Source: Parvibaculum sp039680535 (GTDB lineage Bacteria > Pseudomonadota > Alphaproteobacteria > Parvibaculales > Parvibaculaceae). Taken from it: 64,000 nt of DNA. Numbering within the stretch: position 1 is the stretch's first letter; every line of letters starts with the position of its first letter. This document shows, piece by piece, positions 32,291-40,551 of the stretch. Below the pieces are notes generated by a model. That model was given only the letters and a program-made list of their open reading frames with translations, did not search any database and had not been told where the DNA came from. The position numbers were made by a program, and so were the translations under genes. Where the stretch lies: positions 1 through 64,000 of the forward strand of contig NZ_JBDKSS010000034.1 in assembly GCF_039680535.1 (NCBI RefSeq). Direction: 5' to 3'.

Positions 32291-32881
32291 ATGAGCAGAA
32301 CCCGAGGTTCCTCCGGCCCGAAAACGCTGGCCGCCATCAACGAGGCGGGCCTCGACCTCATTTATACCGCCGGTTACGAGGCGATGAGCCTTCGGGAACT
32401 CGCGGCCAGGGTGGGCCTTCAACCGGGCTCGCTCTACAACCATATCGAGACGAAGCAGGATCTCCTCTTCGACCTCATCCACAATCACATGGTGACGCTG
32501 CTCGCCCGGGTCGATGCGGAACTCGAAGGCGTCGAGGGGCCCGTCGAACGGCTCAAGGTCTTCGTCGCCTTCCATCTCGACTATCACATCGAGCGCAAGC
32601 GCGAGGTTTTCATCGGCTCGGCGGAGCTGCGCAGCCTCACGCCGAAGAACCGGAAGGCTATCGTCGCGCTGCGCCGTGCCTATGAAGACCGTCTTTGCGA
32701 TATCCTGAAAAAAGGCGCGGCGAAAAAGCTATTCGTCGTCTCCGATCTCCGCGTGACAGCCTATGCCCTTCTCGCCATGCTGACGGGCATCTGCACCTGG
32801 TACGATCCAAAAGGCCGCGTCAGCCGCAAGAAGCTTATCGACATTCACACGCGCCTCGTTCTCGACGGCGTGACGGCATAA
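32291..32881 (+). CDS. TetR-family regulator, probable mcc repressor
   Basis: A 196-residue TetR-type repressor. The N-terminal helix-turn-helix reads MSLRELAARVGLQPGSLYNHIETKQDLLFDLI, the classic TetR signature ending in a YNH/F-K segment. The C-terminal ligand domain is helical and of the TetR_C group seen next to acyl-CoA genes. It is divergent from mccB, and the palindrome between them overlaps the mccB promoter, so the natural reading is repression of mccB-mccA relieved by an acyl-CoA ligand. The ligand is inference. A SnoaL-like gene follows 12 bp downstream and may be cotranscribed. Confidence 0.93.
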   Translation: MSRTRGSSGPKTLAAINEAGLDLIYTAGYEAMSLRELAARVGLQPGSLYNHIETKQDLLFDLIHNHMVTLLARVDAELEGVEGPVERLKVFVAFHLDYHIERKREVFIGSAELRSLTPKNRKAIVALRRAYEDRLCDILKKGAAKKLFVVSDLRVTAYALLAMLTGICTWYDPKGRVSRKKLIDIHTRLVLDGVTA

Positions 32882-32893
32882 GAGGGAGGAAAC

Positions 32894-33289
32894 ATGTCCG
32901 GTGAAGCAAAGGCGTTTCTCAAGCGCTGGTACGCCTATATGGAAAATCCGACACCTGAGGTTCTCGACGATCTGGTCGCCGAGGATGCGGGCATTTCCTC
33001 GCCCGCCTTCTACAAGCCGAAATATTCCAAACCTTACGTGATTTCGATCCTCAACGCCGTCAACGAGGGCTTCGAGGATTTCGTCTACAAGAAGGAATGG
33101 ATCGACGGACGCGACATCATCCTCGAATTCGAGACGAGGATCGGCGACGTCAATCTGAAGGGCATCGACCGCATCACGGTGGATGAGAACGCGCGGATGA
33201 AACACATCGAAGTGCTCATCCGCCCGCTCAATGGCCTCATCGCACTCGCCGAACACGTCAAGGCGACGCTGGCGAAAGCTGCCGCCTGA
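32894..33289 (+). CDS. SnoaL/NTF2-like protein
   Basis: A 131-residue small alpha+beta cone-fold protein: KAFLKRWYAYMENPTPEVLDDLVAEDAGISSPAFY at the N-terminus, central VISILNAVNEGFEDFVYKKEWIDGRDIILEFETRIGDVNLKGIDRITVDENARMKHIEVLIRP. This is the usual NTF2-like layout in which the C-terminal strands build a ligand pocket. Members include ketosteroid isomerase-like and polyketide cyclases, but no catalytic pair is certain here. GGAGG lies before the ATG. It follows the TetR gene by 12 bp. Its stop abuts the stop of the convergent thiolase with no gap. Confidence 0.85.
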   Translation: MSGEAKAFLKRWYAYMENPTPEVLDDLVAEDAGISSPAFYKPKYSKPYVISILNAVNEGFEDFVYKKEWIDGRDIILEFETRIGDVNLKGIDRITVDENARMKHIEVLIRPLNGLIALAEHVKATLAKAAA

Positions 33290-34486
33290 TTACATCAACT
33301 CGACCGCAAGCGCCGTCGCTTCGCCGCCGCCGATGCAGAGCGAGGCGACGCCGCGCTTGCCACCGCCCTGCTTCAGCGCGTTGAGCAGCGTCACGACGAT
33401 GCGCGCGCCCGACGCGCCGATGGGATGGCCGAGCGCCGTCGCGCCGCCATAGATGTTGATGTTGTCGTGGCTGAGACCGATCTCCTTCATCGCCGCCATG
33501 ACGACGATGGCGAAGGCCTCGTTGATCTCATAAGCATCGACGTCGGAGGCCTTCCAGCCCGTCTGTTCGAAAAGCTTGTTGATCGCGCCGACGGGCGCCG
33601 TGGTGAACCAGGCGGGCGCCTGCGCGAAGCCGGAATGGCCGCGGATCGCAGCAAGCGGCTTCAGCCCGCGCTTCTCGGCCTCCGAGAGACGCATCAGAAC
33701 GAGCGCGGCGGCGCCATCCGAAATCGAGCTGGCATTCGCCGCCGTCACCGTGCCGTCCTTCGCGAAGGCGGGCTTCAGCGTCGGGATCTTTGCAGGGTCG
33801 GCCTTCAGCGGCTGTTCGTCCTGCGCGACCTCGATCTCGCCCTTGCGGCTCTGCACCGCGACGGGAACGATCTCCGGCGCGAAGCTGCCGCCCTCGATGG
33901 CGCGCTTGGCGCGGGCGAGCGACTCCAGCGCATAGGCGTCCTGCGCTTCGCGCGAGAACTGATAGTGCTTCGCCGTCTCCTCGGCATAGGTGCCCATCAA
34001 CCGGCCTTCATAGGCATCCTCGAGGCCGTCCAGGAACATGTGATCCTTCACCTCGCCATGGCCGAGGCGATAGCCACCGCGCGCCTTGGTCAGCAGGTAC
34101 GGCGCATTGGTCATGCTTTCCATGCCGCCCGCGATGATGACGTCGCCATGGCCAAGCGCCAGCGCATCATGGGCGAGCATGATGGCCTTCATACCCGAGC
34201 CGCAGACCTTGCTCACCGTGGTGCAGGTCGTCGACTGGTCGAGGCCACCCTTGAGCGCCGCCTGCCGCGCGGGCGCCTGCTTCGCGCCGGCCGAGAGCAC
34301 GCAGCCCATCATCACCTCATCGACCGCGCCAGACGAGAGCCCTGCACGTTCCGCCGCCGCGCGCACTGCGACTGCGCCGAGATCCGGGCCGGAGATGTCC
34401 GCCAGCGCGCCCTGGAACCCGCCCATGGGCGTCCGCGCCGCACTCGCGATGACGACGGGATCGGTGCTTGTACGGGACTGTGTCAT
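33290..34486 (-). CDS. Acetyl-CoA C-acyltransferase (thiolase)
   Basis: A 398-residue thiolase. The nucleophile is C95 in VSKVCGSGMKA. The active-site histidine lies in GGATALGHPIGASG and the second cysteine in SLCIGGGE. NEAFAIVVMAAM is another family motif. It fits acetoacetyl-CoA thiolase or a beta-ketoacyl-CoA thiolase; in this neighbourhood the last step of leucine catabolism (acetoacetyl-CoA to acetyl-CoA) is the best guess. Alternative use in PHB or fatty-acid metabolism cannot be excluded. It is transcribed alone, reading towards the SnoaL gene with the two stops adjacent. Confidence 0.93.
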   Translation of the reverse strand: MTQSRTSTDPVVIASAARTPMGGFQGALADISGPDLGAVAVRAAAERAGLSSGAVDEVMMGCVLSAGAKQAPARQAALKGGLDQSTTCTTVSKVCGSGMKAIMLAHDALALGHGDVIIAGGMESMTNAPYLLTKARGGYRLGHGEVKDHMFLDGLEDAYEGRLMGTYAEETAKHYQFSREAQDAYALESLARAKRAIEGGSFAPEIVPVAVQSRKGEIEVAQDEQPLKADPAKIPTLKPAFAKDGTVTAANASSISDGAAALVLMRLSEAEKRGLKPLAAIRGHSGFAQAPAWFTTAPVGAINKLFEQTGWKASDVDAYEINEAFAIVVMAAMKEIGLSHDNINIYGGATALGHPIGASGARIVVTLLNALKQGGGKRGVASLCIGGGEATALAVELM

Positions 34487-34571
34487 GGCTGCGTTTCCAC
34501 GTTAGATTGTTTCGAAAGGCTTGGATTCGGGGGGAACCCTAGCCCAAAACTCACGACGGGGGAAAGTTCGC

Positions 34572-35453
34572 GTGGAATTTCTGCACAATATGGATTGGGT
34601 GCTGCCACTCAGGAGCGATGCCGCTACGTTAATCGCCAATGGCTTCACCTGGCTCGGCTATACGACCTTCTTCCTGATCGCCCTGCCGCTGGCCTACTGG
34701 TTCTGGGGCCGAGACCGCGCCATGCGCATGACGATGCTGATCGCCATCACGGCGGTCCTCAACGGCTGGCTCAAGGATCTCTGGCAGGACCCGCGGCCCG
34801 ACCCGAAATACTGGCTCGATCCACGCGTCGCAGACTCCTATGGCAGACCGAGCGGGCACGCGCAGGTGGCCTTCGCCATGTGGTCGCTGATCGCCCGGGA
34901 GATCCGCCGATACTGGGCCTATGCTGTCGTGGCGATCATCATCGCGGGCGTCTGCTTCAGCCGTCTCTATCTCGGTGTCCATGATGTCGACGACGTGCTG
35001 ACGGGCATGGGGCTCGCCATCATCGGGCTCGCCATCTTTGCCTGGCTCCTCTCCCCCGCGCTCGCACCCGCGCGCAACTGGCCGGTGCTGACGCATCTCG
35101 CCATCATCGTCATCGCGGGTGCCATCCTCTTCGCAACCTGGCCGAACGGCGAAGGGCCGGACCGCACGGTCAGCGTTCTCGCATTGCTCTTTGGCTGGGT
35201 TCTCGGCGCCGACATGGACAGGCGCCTCGCACCGAATGAGCCGGTATTGCCTGCATGGCGGGTCTGCGTCGTCATGGGCCTTGGCGGCATCGTGGTGCTG
35301 TTCGCCCTGCAAACAGGGCTCAACAGACTCGCACATGCGCTCGGCGCCGATGGAACAGCGGCAAGCTATGCCATCAACGCCGCACTGGCGTTCTACATGA
35401 CGGGTCTCGCGCCCCTCGCCTTCCGCAAGCTGAGGCTGGTGAAGCAGCCTTAG
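34572..35453 (+). CDS. PAP2-superfamily membrane phosphatase
   Basis: A 293-residue membrane phosphatase. The three acid-phosphatase motifs are KDLWQDPRP, PSGHAQ and SRLYLGVHDVDDV, the K-x6-RP, PSGH and SRxxxxxHxxxD pattern. Seven or more hydrophobic segments place the site at the outer face of the membrane. Substrates could be undecaprenyl diphosphate or phosphatidic acid/phosphatidylglycerol phosphate; the sequence does not decide. The start GTG at 34572 is chosen because CGGGGGAAAG lies 7 nt upstream; the frame stays open to 34521. The stop overlaps the thioesterase stop by 4 bp (TTAG). Confidence 0.92.
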   Translation: MEFLHNMDWVLPLRSDAATLIANGFTWLGYTTFFLIALPLAYWFWGRDRAMRMTMLIAITAVLNGWLKDLWQDPRPDPKYWLDPRVADSYGRPSGHAQVAFAMWSLIAREIRRYWAYAVVAIIIAGVCFSRLYLGVHDVDDVLTGMGLAIIGLAIFAWLLSPALAPARNWPVLTHLAIIVIAGAILFATWPNGEGPDRTVSVLALLFGWVLGADMDRRLAPNEPVLPAWRVCVVMGLGGIVVLFALQTGLNRLAHALGADGTAASYAINAALAFYMTGLAPLAFRKLRLVKQP

Positions 35454-36241
35454 CGCTTCTCGACCACGAGGCTCTGGATGGCGCGGCCGAAATAGCCGCG
35501 TTCATCCGCGAGCTTGCCCGCCGCGATGCCGACGCCGCGCTCGTCGATCCATGTTTCGGCGTCGAGCGCGATCCACTCGCCCACCGGCATGCGGACAAAG
35601 TTGATCGACAGGTCGCCGTTGAGGAAGGTCCAGCCCTGATCGAGCACGGACGAAACGCCATTGCAGAAATCGGACGTCATGGCCGCACGCATAAGCGGCG
35701 TGTTTGCCTCGCCATGGACGATCGGCCTGATCGCGCGGAACCAGCAGGCCGCAGGCCCACCGGCGCTCAGCAGGCCGAAATTGCCGACGGCGTTCTTCAC
35801 CTCAAGCCCTGAGATGAAGCCGCTGCTGCGGCGCACGATTTCGTCAATGGGTGAAGACTCCGCAGGCGACGGAATGCTCACCGGGGCCTCGGTCACGCCA
35901 TTGAGATCAGGATATTCGGCCGCCCTGATCTTCAGCGCACTGGCGCGCACGCATTCCTTGCCGCCCGCGAGAAGGCTCACGCCACAAAGCTGGATCTTCT
36001 TTCCCTCGCGCACGACCTCGGACCTGATTTCCAGCGGCGCGATGGGCACGGGCCGCAACAGGTCGATGGTCATCCGCGCGACCTGCATGGGCGCCGCTGT
36101 CGGAATATTCTCAACCACCCATGCGACGAGCGCGGACGGCGCGCCGCCATGCTGCATGGAAGGGTCCCACGGCCCCGCTGCATAGGCGGTGCTGTGAGCG
36201 ACACTGCCTTTGACTTCGAAAACGGCGTCGACAGTCATCAT
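35450..36241 (-). CDS. TesB-like acyl-CoA thioesterase
   Basis: A 263-residue protein with two hot-dog domains of the thioesterase-like PF13622 family. Landmarks are WDPSMQHGGAPSALVAWVVE near the N-terminus (the hot-dog helix), ARMTIDLLRPVPIAPLEI, an extended linker, and a second copy with TSDFCNGVSSVLDQGWTFLNGDLSINFVRMPVGEWIALDAETWID, which carries the likely catalytic Asp and Thr/Gln region. Start ATG 36241 overlaps the stop of the isovaleryl-CoA dehydrogenase gene, so both are translationally coupled. A role in releasing CoA from acyl intermediates in this cluster is inference. Confidence 0.9.
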   Translation of the reverse strand: MMTVDAVFEVKGSVAHSTAYAAGPWDPSMQHGGAPSALVAWVVENIPTAAPMQVARMTIDLLRPVPIAPLEIRSEVVREGKKIQLCGVSLLAGGKECVRASALKIRAAEYPDLNGVTEAPVSIPSPAESSPIDEIVRRSSGFISGLEVKNAVGNFGLLSAGGPAACWFRAIRPIVHGEANTPLMRAAMTSDFCNGVSSVLDQGWTFLNGDLSINFVRMPVGEWIALDAETWIDERGVGIAAGKLADERGYFGRAIQSLVVEKR

Positions 36242-37410
36242 GCGGTCTCGTTGAAGAGTTCGCGACCGATCAGCATACGGCGGATTTCGCTGGTGCCCGC
36301 GCCGATCTCGTAGAGCTTGGCGTCGCGCAGCAACCGGCCCGTGGGATAGTCGTTGATATATCCATTGCCGCCCAGCGTCTGCAACGCTTCGAGCGCCATC
36401 CATGTCGCCTTTTCGGCGGCATAAAGGATCGCGCCCGCCGCGTCCTTGCGCGTCGTCTGGCCGCGATCGCAGGCCTTCGCCACCGCATAGACATAGGCGC
36501 GGCAGGCATTCATGGTCGAATACATGTCGGCAAGCTTGCCCTGCATCAGCTGGAACGTGCCGATAGGCTCGCCGAACTGCTTGCGCTCATGCACATAAGG
36601 CACGACCACATCCATGCAAGCCTGCATGATGCCGAGCGGACCGCCCGAAAGCACGGCGCGCTCATAATCGAGACCCGACATCAGCACGCGGACGCCTTCG
36701 TTCACCTTGCCGAGCACGTTTTCCTCGGGCACTTCGCAATCCTCGAAGACGAGTTCCGCCGTGTTCGAGCCGCGCATGCCGAGCTTGTCGAGCTTCTGAG
36801 CGGGCGTGAACCCCTTGAAGCCCTTCTCGATGAGGAAAGGCGTGATGCCGCGGGGGCCGCCCTGCGGATCGGTCTTGGCGTAAACAATCAGCGTGTCGGC
36901 GTCGGGCCCATTGGTGATCCACATCTTGTTGCCGTTGAGGACGTAGCGGTCGCCCTTCTTCTCGGCCTTGAGACGCATGGAGACGACGTCCGAGCCCGCG
37001 CCCGGCTCAGACATGGCCAGCGCGCCGACATGTTCGCCGGAAATGAGCTTCGGCAGATATTTGTTCTTCTGCGCGACGGTGCCCCAGCGGCGAAGCTGAT
37101 TGACGCAGAGATTGGAATGGGCGCCATAGGAAAGGCCGATGCTCGCCGAGCCGCGGCTGATCTCTTCCATCGCCACGACATGTTCGAGATAGCCGAGCCC
37201 CGTCCCGCCGAATTCCTCTTCCACCGTGATGCCGAGAAGGCCGAGATTGCCGAGTTCGGGCCAGAGGTCGCGGGGGAACTGGTTGGTGCGATCGATTTCC
37301 GCCGCGCGCGGCGTGATCCTGTCGGCCGTGAAGGCGCGCACCGTGTCGCGGATCATGTCGGCAGTTTCGCCGAGATCGAAATCGAGGGACTGGAAATTCG
37401 CTGAAGACAT
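36238..37410 (-). CDS. Isovaleryl-CoA dehydrogenase
   Basis: A 390-residue acyl-CoA dehydrogenase. The catalytic base E250 is in MSGLDYERAVLSGG, the position diagnostic for isovaleryl-CoA dehydrogenase (IVD/LiuA) rather than the usual helix-G glutamate near residue 376. The FAD region reads AMSEPGAGSDVVSM, and the C-terminal segment is QTLGGNGYINDYPTGRLLRDAKLYEIGAGTSEIRR. It performs the first oxidation in leucine catabolism, feeding 3-methylcrotonyl-CoA to the MCC encoded at 28-32 kb. The thioesterase follows with an ATGA overlap. The two pathway steps are not in one operon here. Confidence 0.95.
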   Translation of the reverse strand: MSSANFQSLDFDLGETADMIRDTVRAFTADRITPRAAEIDRTNQFPRDLWPELGNLGLLGITVEEEFGGTGLGYLEHVVAMEEISRGSASIGLSYGAHSNLCVNQLRRWGTVAQKNKYLPKLISGEHVGALAMSEPGAGSDVVSMRLKAEKKGDRYVLNGNKMWITNGPDADTLIVYAKTDPQGGPRGITPFLIEKGFKGFTPAQKLDKLGMRGSNTAELVFEDCEVPEENVLGKVNEGVRVLMSGLDYERAVLSGGPLGIMQACMDVVVPYVHERKQFGEPIGTFQLMQGKLADMYSTMNACRAYVYAVAKACDRGQTTRKDAAGAILYAAEKATWMALEALQTLGGNGYINDYPTGRLLRDAKLYEIGAGTSEIRRMLIGRELFNETA

Positions 37411-37431
37411 GTCGCCGGCTTTCTTGATGTT

Positions 37432-38412
37432 CTATTTGTCTGAAATGTAGATATCGACCGCGTCGGACTGCGTAAAGACCGTAAAGACGCCTGCCCCGGG
37501 GCTCCCGCCAATGACGAAGAGCTTGCCGTTGGTTGCGGCGGCCACTGCGGCGTGGCGCGGCGTCGGCAGCGGCGCTGCGCTCGTCCACGCTCCGCCATTG
37601 AGCACGAAGTGATCGCTGAAGGTTTTCGGCGGCGAAAGGCTCTCTCCACCGGTCACGTGGATTCTCCCGCCGAGCACTGCGGCGATATGGCCGGCGCGCG
37701 GCGCGGGCAGCGATGGGCCGGCGCGCCATGTGCCCGCTTCGGTGTCAAGGATATCGACACGGGCGGTGGCCACGCGGCCGTCGAGCCCACCGATCACGTA
37801 GATTTCACTGCCCTGCGCGACAATCGCAGCGCCGCTGCGTGGCGCGGGCATGTTCGCCTTCGCGACAGCCCAGCGGTCTTCCGCCGGATCGTAGATAAAG
37901 ACGCGGCCCGCATCCGCGCCTCTGCCGCCCAGCGCATAGAGCTTGCCGCCTACGGCAACGAGCGAAAGGCCGACGCGCGGCGCAGGCATGGGCGCGACAC
38001 CGCGCCAACCGCCGCCCGCACGGTCGAAGACCCAGGTGGCGGCGCTTTCTTCCAGCGTCGGCGCTTCGCGCGTTCCGCCCGCCGCATAGCCGCCCGCGAC
38101 ATAGATTCGCTCGCCGCTCGCCGCCATGCCGAATTGTTCGAGGCCCACGGGCAGCGCCACATCCGCGCGCCAGATGTCGCCGATCGTGTCATAGACCTCG
38201 GTGAGTGAGCGCGGGCCCGAAGCGCCGCCGCCGCCCACCACATAGAGATCTTCGCCCAGCAGCGCGGCGCCCGCATAGGCCCGCGCCGTCGTCATCGGCG
38301 CGCCTTCGCGCCAGCCATCGGCCCAGGCCGCGCCGCCAAGGCCGCCCAGCAGCGTTGCGACGACGGCGACATGACGGCATAGGACGAGTGGAGAAAACAA
38401 AGACGAACGCAT
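37432..38412 (-). CDS. Exported Kelch-repeat protein
   Basis: A 326-residue protein with a signal peptide (MRSSLFSPLVLCRHVAVVATLLGGLGGAAWA) followed by about six Kelch repeats of about 47 residues. Each carries a YVVGGGGA / YVAGGYAAGG / YALGGRGADAG / YVIGGLDGR-type double glycine and a W about 20 residues after it, as in a six-bladed beta-propeller. It is predicted periplasmic or secreted. Bacterial Kelch proteins of this type include sialate mutarotase-like and galactose-oxidase-like folds, but no specific family is recognised. ATG 38412 is the first with a clear signal sequence. It is the only gene between the IVD pair and the tRNA-Leu. Confidence 0.85.
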   Translation of the reverse strand: MRSSLFSPLVLCRHVAVVATLLGGLGGAAWADGWREGAPMTTARAYAGAALLGEDLYVVGGGGASGPRSLTEVYDTIGDIWRADVALPVGLEQFGMAASGERIYVAGGYAAGGTREAPTLEESAATWVFDRAGGGWRGVAPMPAPRVGLSLVAVGGKLYALGGRGADAGRVFIYDPAEDRWAVAKANMPAPRSGAAIVAQGSEIYVIGGLDGRVATARVDILDTEAGTWRAGPSLPAPRAGHIAAVLGGRIHVTGGESLSPPKTFSDHFVLNGGAWTSAAPLPTPRHAAVAAATNGKLFVIGGSPGAGVFTVFTQSDAVDIYISDK

Positions 38413-38522
38413 GAAGGCCCCGGCAAAACGCAGTCGCCCCGGTCGAGGGACGACGGGTTGCGAGTGTGCGTCATTTGCAGCCGCCTCGCCACCCGGCGCG
38501 CCGTCTGTGCCCAGCGTGTGGC

Positions 38523-38564
38523 GGCAAAGAAAAAGCCGGCCGCTTGAGGTGCGAGCCGGCTTTT
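38523..38564 (-). terminator. Intrinsic terminator of tRNA-Leu
   Basis: AAAAGCCGGC (38531-38540) pairs with GCCGGCTTTT (38555-38564) around a 14-nt loop. On the minus strand it lies 19 bp past the tRNA 3' end and is followed by TTTTTCTTT. A plus-strand T run also exists, so it may be bidirectional. Confidence 0.82.
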
Positions 38565-38583
38565 CATTTTCATCCCAAGGCCA

Positions 38584-38668
38584 TGGTGCGGTCGAGAAGA
38601 CTCGAACTTCCACGGGTTGCCCCACAGCGACCTCAACGCTGCGCGTCTACCAATTCCGCCACGACCGC
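38584..38668 (-). tRNA. tRNA-Leu (anticodon GAG)
   Basis: An 85-nt tRNA with the CCA end encoded. The acceptor stem GCGGTCG pairs with CGACCGC. The D-loop region is GGCGGAATTGGTAGACGCG. The anticodon arm CAGCG-TTGAGGT-CGCTG gives anticodon GAG, reading CTC. A long class-II variable arm and the T-arm GTTCGAGTC complete it. It is followed on the minus strand by the terminator at 38523. Confidence 0.95.
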
Positions 38669-38755
38669 GCATGACTTGGGATGCGCCGATGTAACAAATC
38701 CGTTCCGGGTACTCAAGCTGCAAATTGACGAATTCGGTGAATAACCGAAAGCCGG

Positions 38756-39559
38756 TCAGATGCCGTCACCACCCGTATTGATGGGCAGGTGGATGCCGCA
38801 CTCGTCCTTGTCACGGCCAACCCAGCGCCCGTCGCGATAGCTGCCCCCTTCCGGAACGCGCTCCGTGCAGGGCATGCAGCCGATCGAGAGGTAGCCGTCC
38901 TTGACCAGCGGGTGCCGGGGCAGCCGGTTGGCGTCGGTATAGCGTTCCAGCTCCTCCTGGCCCCAGAAGGCCAGCGGATTGAGCTTGAAGCGGGTTCCCG
39001 TGGCACTTCCGGGCTCGCCGGTGCCGCGCACGGCCTCCTCCTCGATCGGGTCCATGCTGGTCCGGGCCGAGGTCTGGAAGCGCTTCCGCCCCGTGATCGA
39101 GGCCTCGAAGCCCTTCAGCGCCCGCTCAAGCGGCAGGACCTTGCGGACGAAGCAGCAGGCATCGGGATCGGCGTTCCACAGCGTACCGTTGGGGTCGCGC
39201 GCCGCCAGATCGGCCGGATGGGGCCCGGCGGCGCGAATATCGGTCAGGCCGAGGCGTTCCTGCAGCCGGTCGCGATAGCGCAGCGTTTCGCCGAAAAGCT
39301 TGCCCGTATTGAGGAAAATGACCGGCGTCGTCGGGTCGATCTCGGCCACCATGTGCAGGAGCACGGCCGATTCGGCGCCGAAGGAGGAAACGACCGCAAT
39401 CTTGCCCGCGAATTCCTGCCTGATCATGACGTCGAGCAGCGCCTGCCCGCTGAGGCCCTGATAGCGCGTTCGCAGGCCCGTAAGGCGCGGCGACGTGACG
39501 GTCGCGGCATCCATGGCGGCGGCCCGATTCTCATGGCTCTTGAGCTGAATGACTGTCAT
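38756..39559 (-). CDS. cysH: Phosphoadenylyl/adenylyl-sulfate reductase (CysH)
   Basis: A 267-residue assimilatory sulfonucleotide reductase that reduces activated sulfate to sulfite with thioredoxin. The P-loop-like SSFGAESAVLL is present. The four cluster cysteines C135-C136 (DACCFVRK) and C228/C231 (GCMPC) mark a 4Fe-4S enzyme, which in bacteria usually acts on APS. The redox Cys is in ECGIHLP at 253-257. ATG 39559 overlaps the siroheme-synthase stop; three earlier codons (to 39568) are the alternative. It lies downstream of the siroheme gene in a two-gene run; cysI is not in the window. Confidence 0.94.
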   Translation of the reverse strand: MTVIQLKSHENRAAAMDAATVTSPRLTGLRTRYQGLSGQALLDVMIRQEFAGKIAVVSSFGAESAVLLHMVAEIDPTTPVIFLNTGKLFGETLRYRDRLQERLGLTDIRAAGPHPADLAARDPNGTLWNADPDACCFVRKVLPLERALKGFEASITGRKRFQTSARTSMDPIEEEAVRGTGEPGSATGTRFKLNPLAFWGQEELERYTDANRLPRHPLVKDGYLSIGCMPCTERVPEGGSYRDGRWVGRDKDECGIHLPINTGGDGI

Positions 39560-40116
39560 GGGAGCCAACCTTTATCCTCGATATATGCCTCGCTGCGCCG
39601 TCCGACTTCGGACAGATCGAGGCCCTCCTTGCGCCAGACTTCGCGGCGCTCCGCCAGTTCCTTGAGCCGTCCGGACCATTCCGGCCCGAACAGTCCCTCG
39701 AGATAGCGCCGGAGGCGCCGCGCGAGGCCGGGGGACTGCCCCCCGGTAGATACCGTCAGCAACAGGTCGCCCCGCCGGACGGTCGAAGGAATGTGGAAGT
39801 CGCAAAGCGGCTTCCGGTCTTCCGTATTCACCAGCCGTCCCGCCTTTCGGGCGGCGGCGGCCAAGGCCTCCGACTCGGCCTCGTCGAGACCGGCAATCAG
39901 CACCAGCCCTGCGGCCTCCAGAGCCTCGCTGGAGGGCCTTGCGCCCTTCAGCCTCACACCGGCCCGGCTCGCCAGAGCCCCGTCCTGTGCCCCGGAAAAG
40001 ACCTCCACATGGGCGGCCCCGGCAGCATCCAGAAGCTCCAGCCGCTTCAGACCGGCCTCGCCCTCCCCGACCAGCACGATCCGGAGCGCGCCGACATCGA
40101 GCACGATGGGAAGCAT
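39556..40116 (-). CDS. Siroheme synthase N-domain protein (precorrin-2 dehydrogenase/ferrochelatase)
   Basis: A 186-residue stand-alone CysG N-terminal (Met8p/SirC-like) domain: IVLDVGALRIVLVGEGEAGLKRLELL forms the Rossmann start, NTEDRKPLCDFHIPSTVRRGDLLLTVSTGGQSPGLARRLRRYLE is the signature of precorrin-2 oxidation and ferrochelatase. It makes siroheme for sulfite reductase, consistent with cysH immediately downstream (4-bp overlap). There is no methyltransferase domain, so the C-terminal CysG activity must be encoded elsewhere. A 150-bp AT-richer promoter region lies upstream. Confidence 0.93.
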   Translation of the reverse strand: MLPIVLDVGALRIVLVGEGEAGLKRLELLDAAGAAHVEVFSGAQDGALASRAGVRLKGARPSSEALEAAGLVLIAGLDEAESEALAAAARKAGRLVNTEDRKPLCDFHIPSTVRRGDLLLTVSTGGQSPGLARRLRRYLEGLFGPEWSGRLKELAERREVWRKEGLDLSEVGRRSEAYIEDKGWLP

Positions 40117-40265
40117 GACGTCTCCTGACGGGAGCCAAGGGTGGAACGCCCGAGGCGGGGTCGAAGCCTAATTTCCATAGAAATAGGACAAGCGCCCGAA
40201 TAATTCAATATCAGGACGTATTATGCTCTATTCAACACTATTTATTGTGTTGTTTTTGGTCCGGC

Positions 40266-40493
40266 TCAGTTCCGGATCGTCTCCGTGATCGCGATGGCGA
40301 TGCGCTCGCCCTGCACGACGATTTCGCCGCGCGCGATCGGAATGTTGTTGGCGAGCAGCCAGACCTCGTCGTCATGATGCGCGTCGAGTTCGATGACCGC
40401 GCCACGGCCCATCTTCAAAAGCTGATGGATCGGCAAGGCGGTTTTGCCCAGCACGACCGAAATCTCGACAGAAACATTATTGACGGAATTCAT
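40266..40493 (-). CDS. Orphan FliN-like SpoA-domain protein
   Basis: A 75-residue protein that is essentially one SpoA (FliN/MopA C-ring) domain: VSVEISVVLGKTALPIHQLLKMGRGAVIELDAHHDDEVWLLANNIPIARGEIVVQGERIAIAITE. FliN normally carries an additional N-terminal region and sits in a flagellar operon; here neither is present. It could be a real FliN of minimal size encoded away from other flagellar genes, or a C-ring-like protein of another system. ATG 40493, after GGGGGCGGGA, is preferred to 40505. It lies between the siroheme gene and divergent lipB, with separate promoters expected. Confidence 0.85.
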   Translation of the reverse strand: MNSVNNVSVEISVVLGKTALPIHQLLKMGRGAVIELDAHHDDEVWLLANNIPIARGEIVVQGERIAIAITETIRN

Positions 40494-40551
40494 TCCCGCC
40501 CCCAATTGGCATCACGCGACCATCGAGAACGTCGCATGCTAGAGTTACCCC

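Noticed and set aside
39556..40138. Alternative 188-codon minus-strand frame within the siroheme gene
   Set aside because: Arg/Gly-rich out-of-frame shadow of the siroheme-synthase gene.
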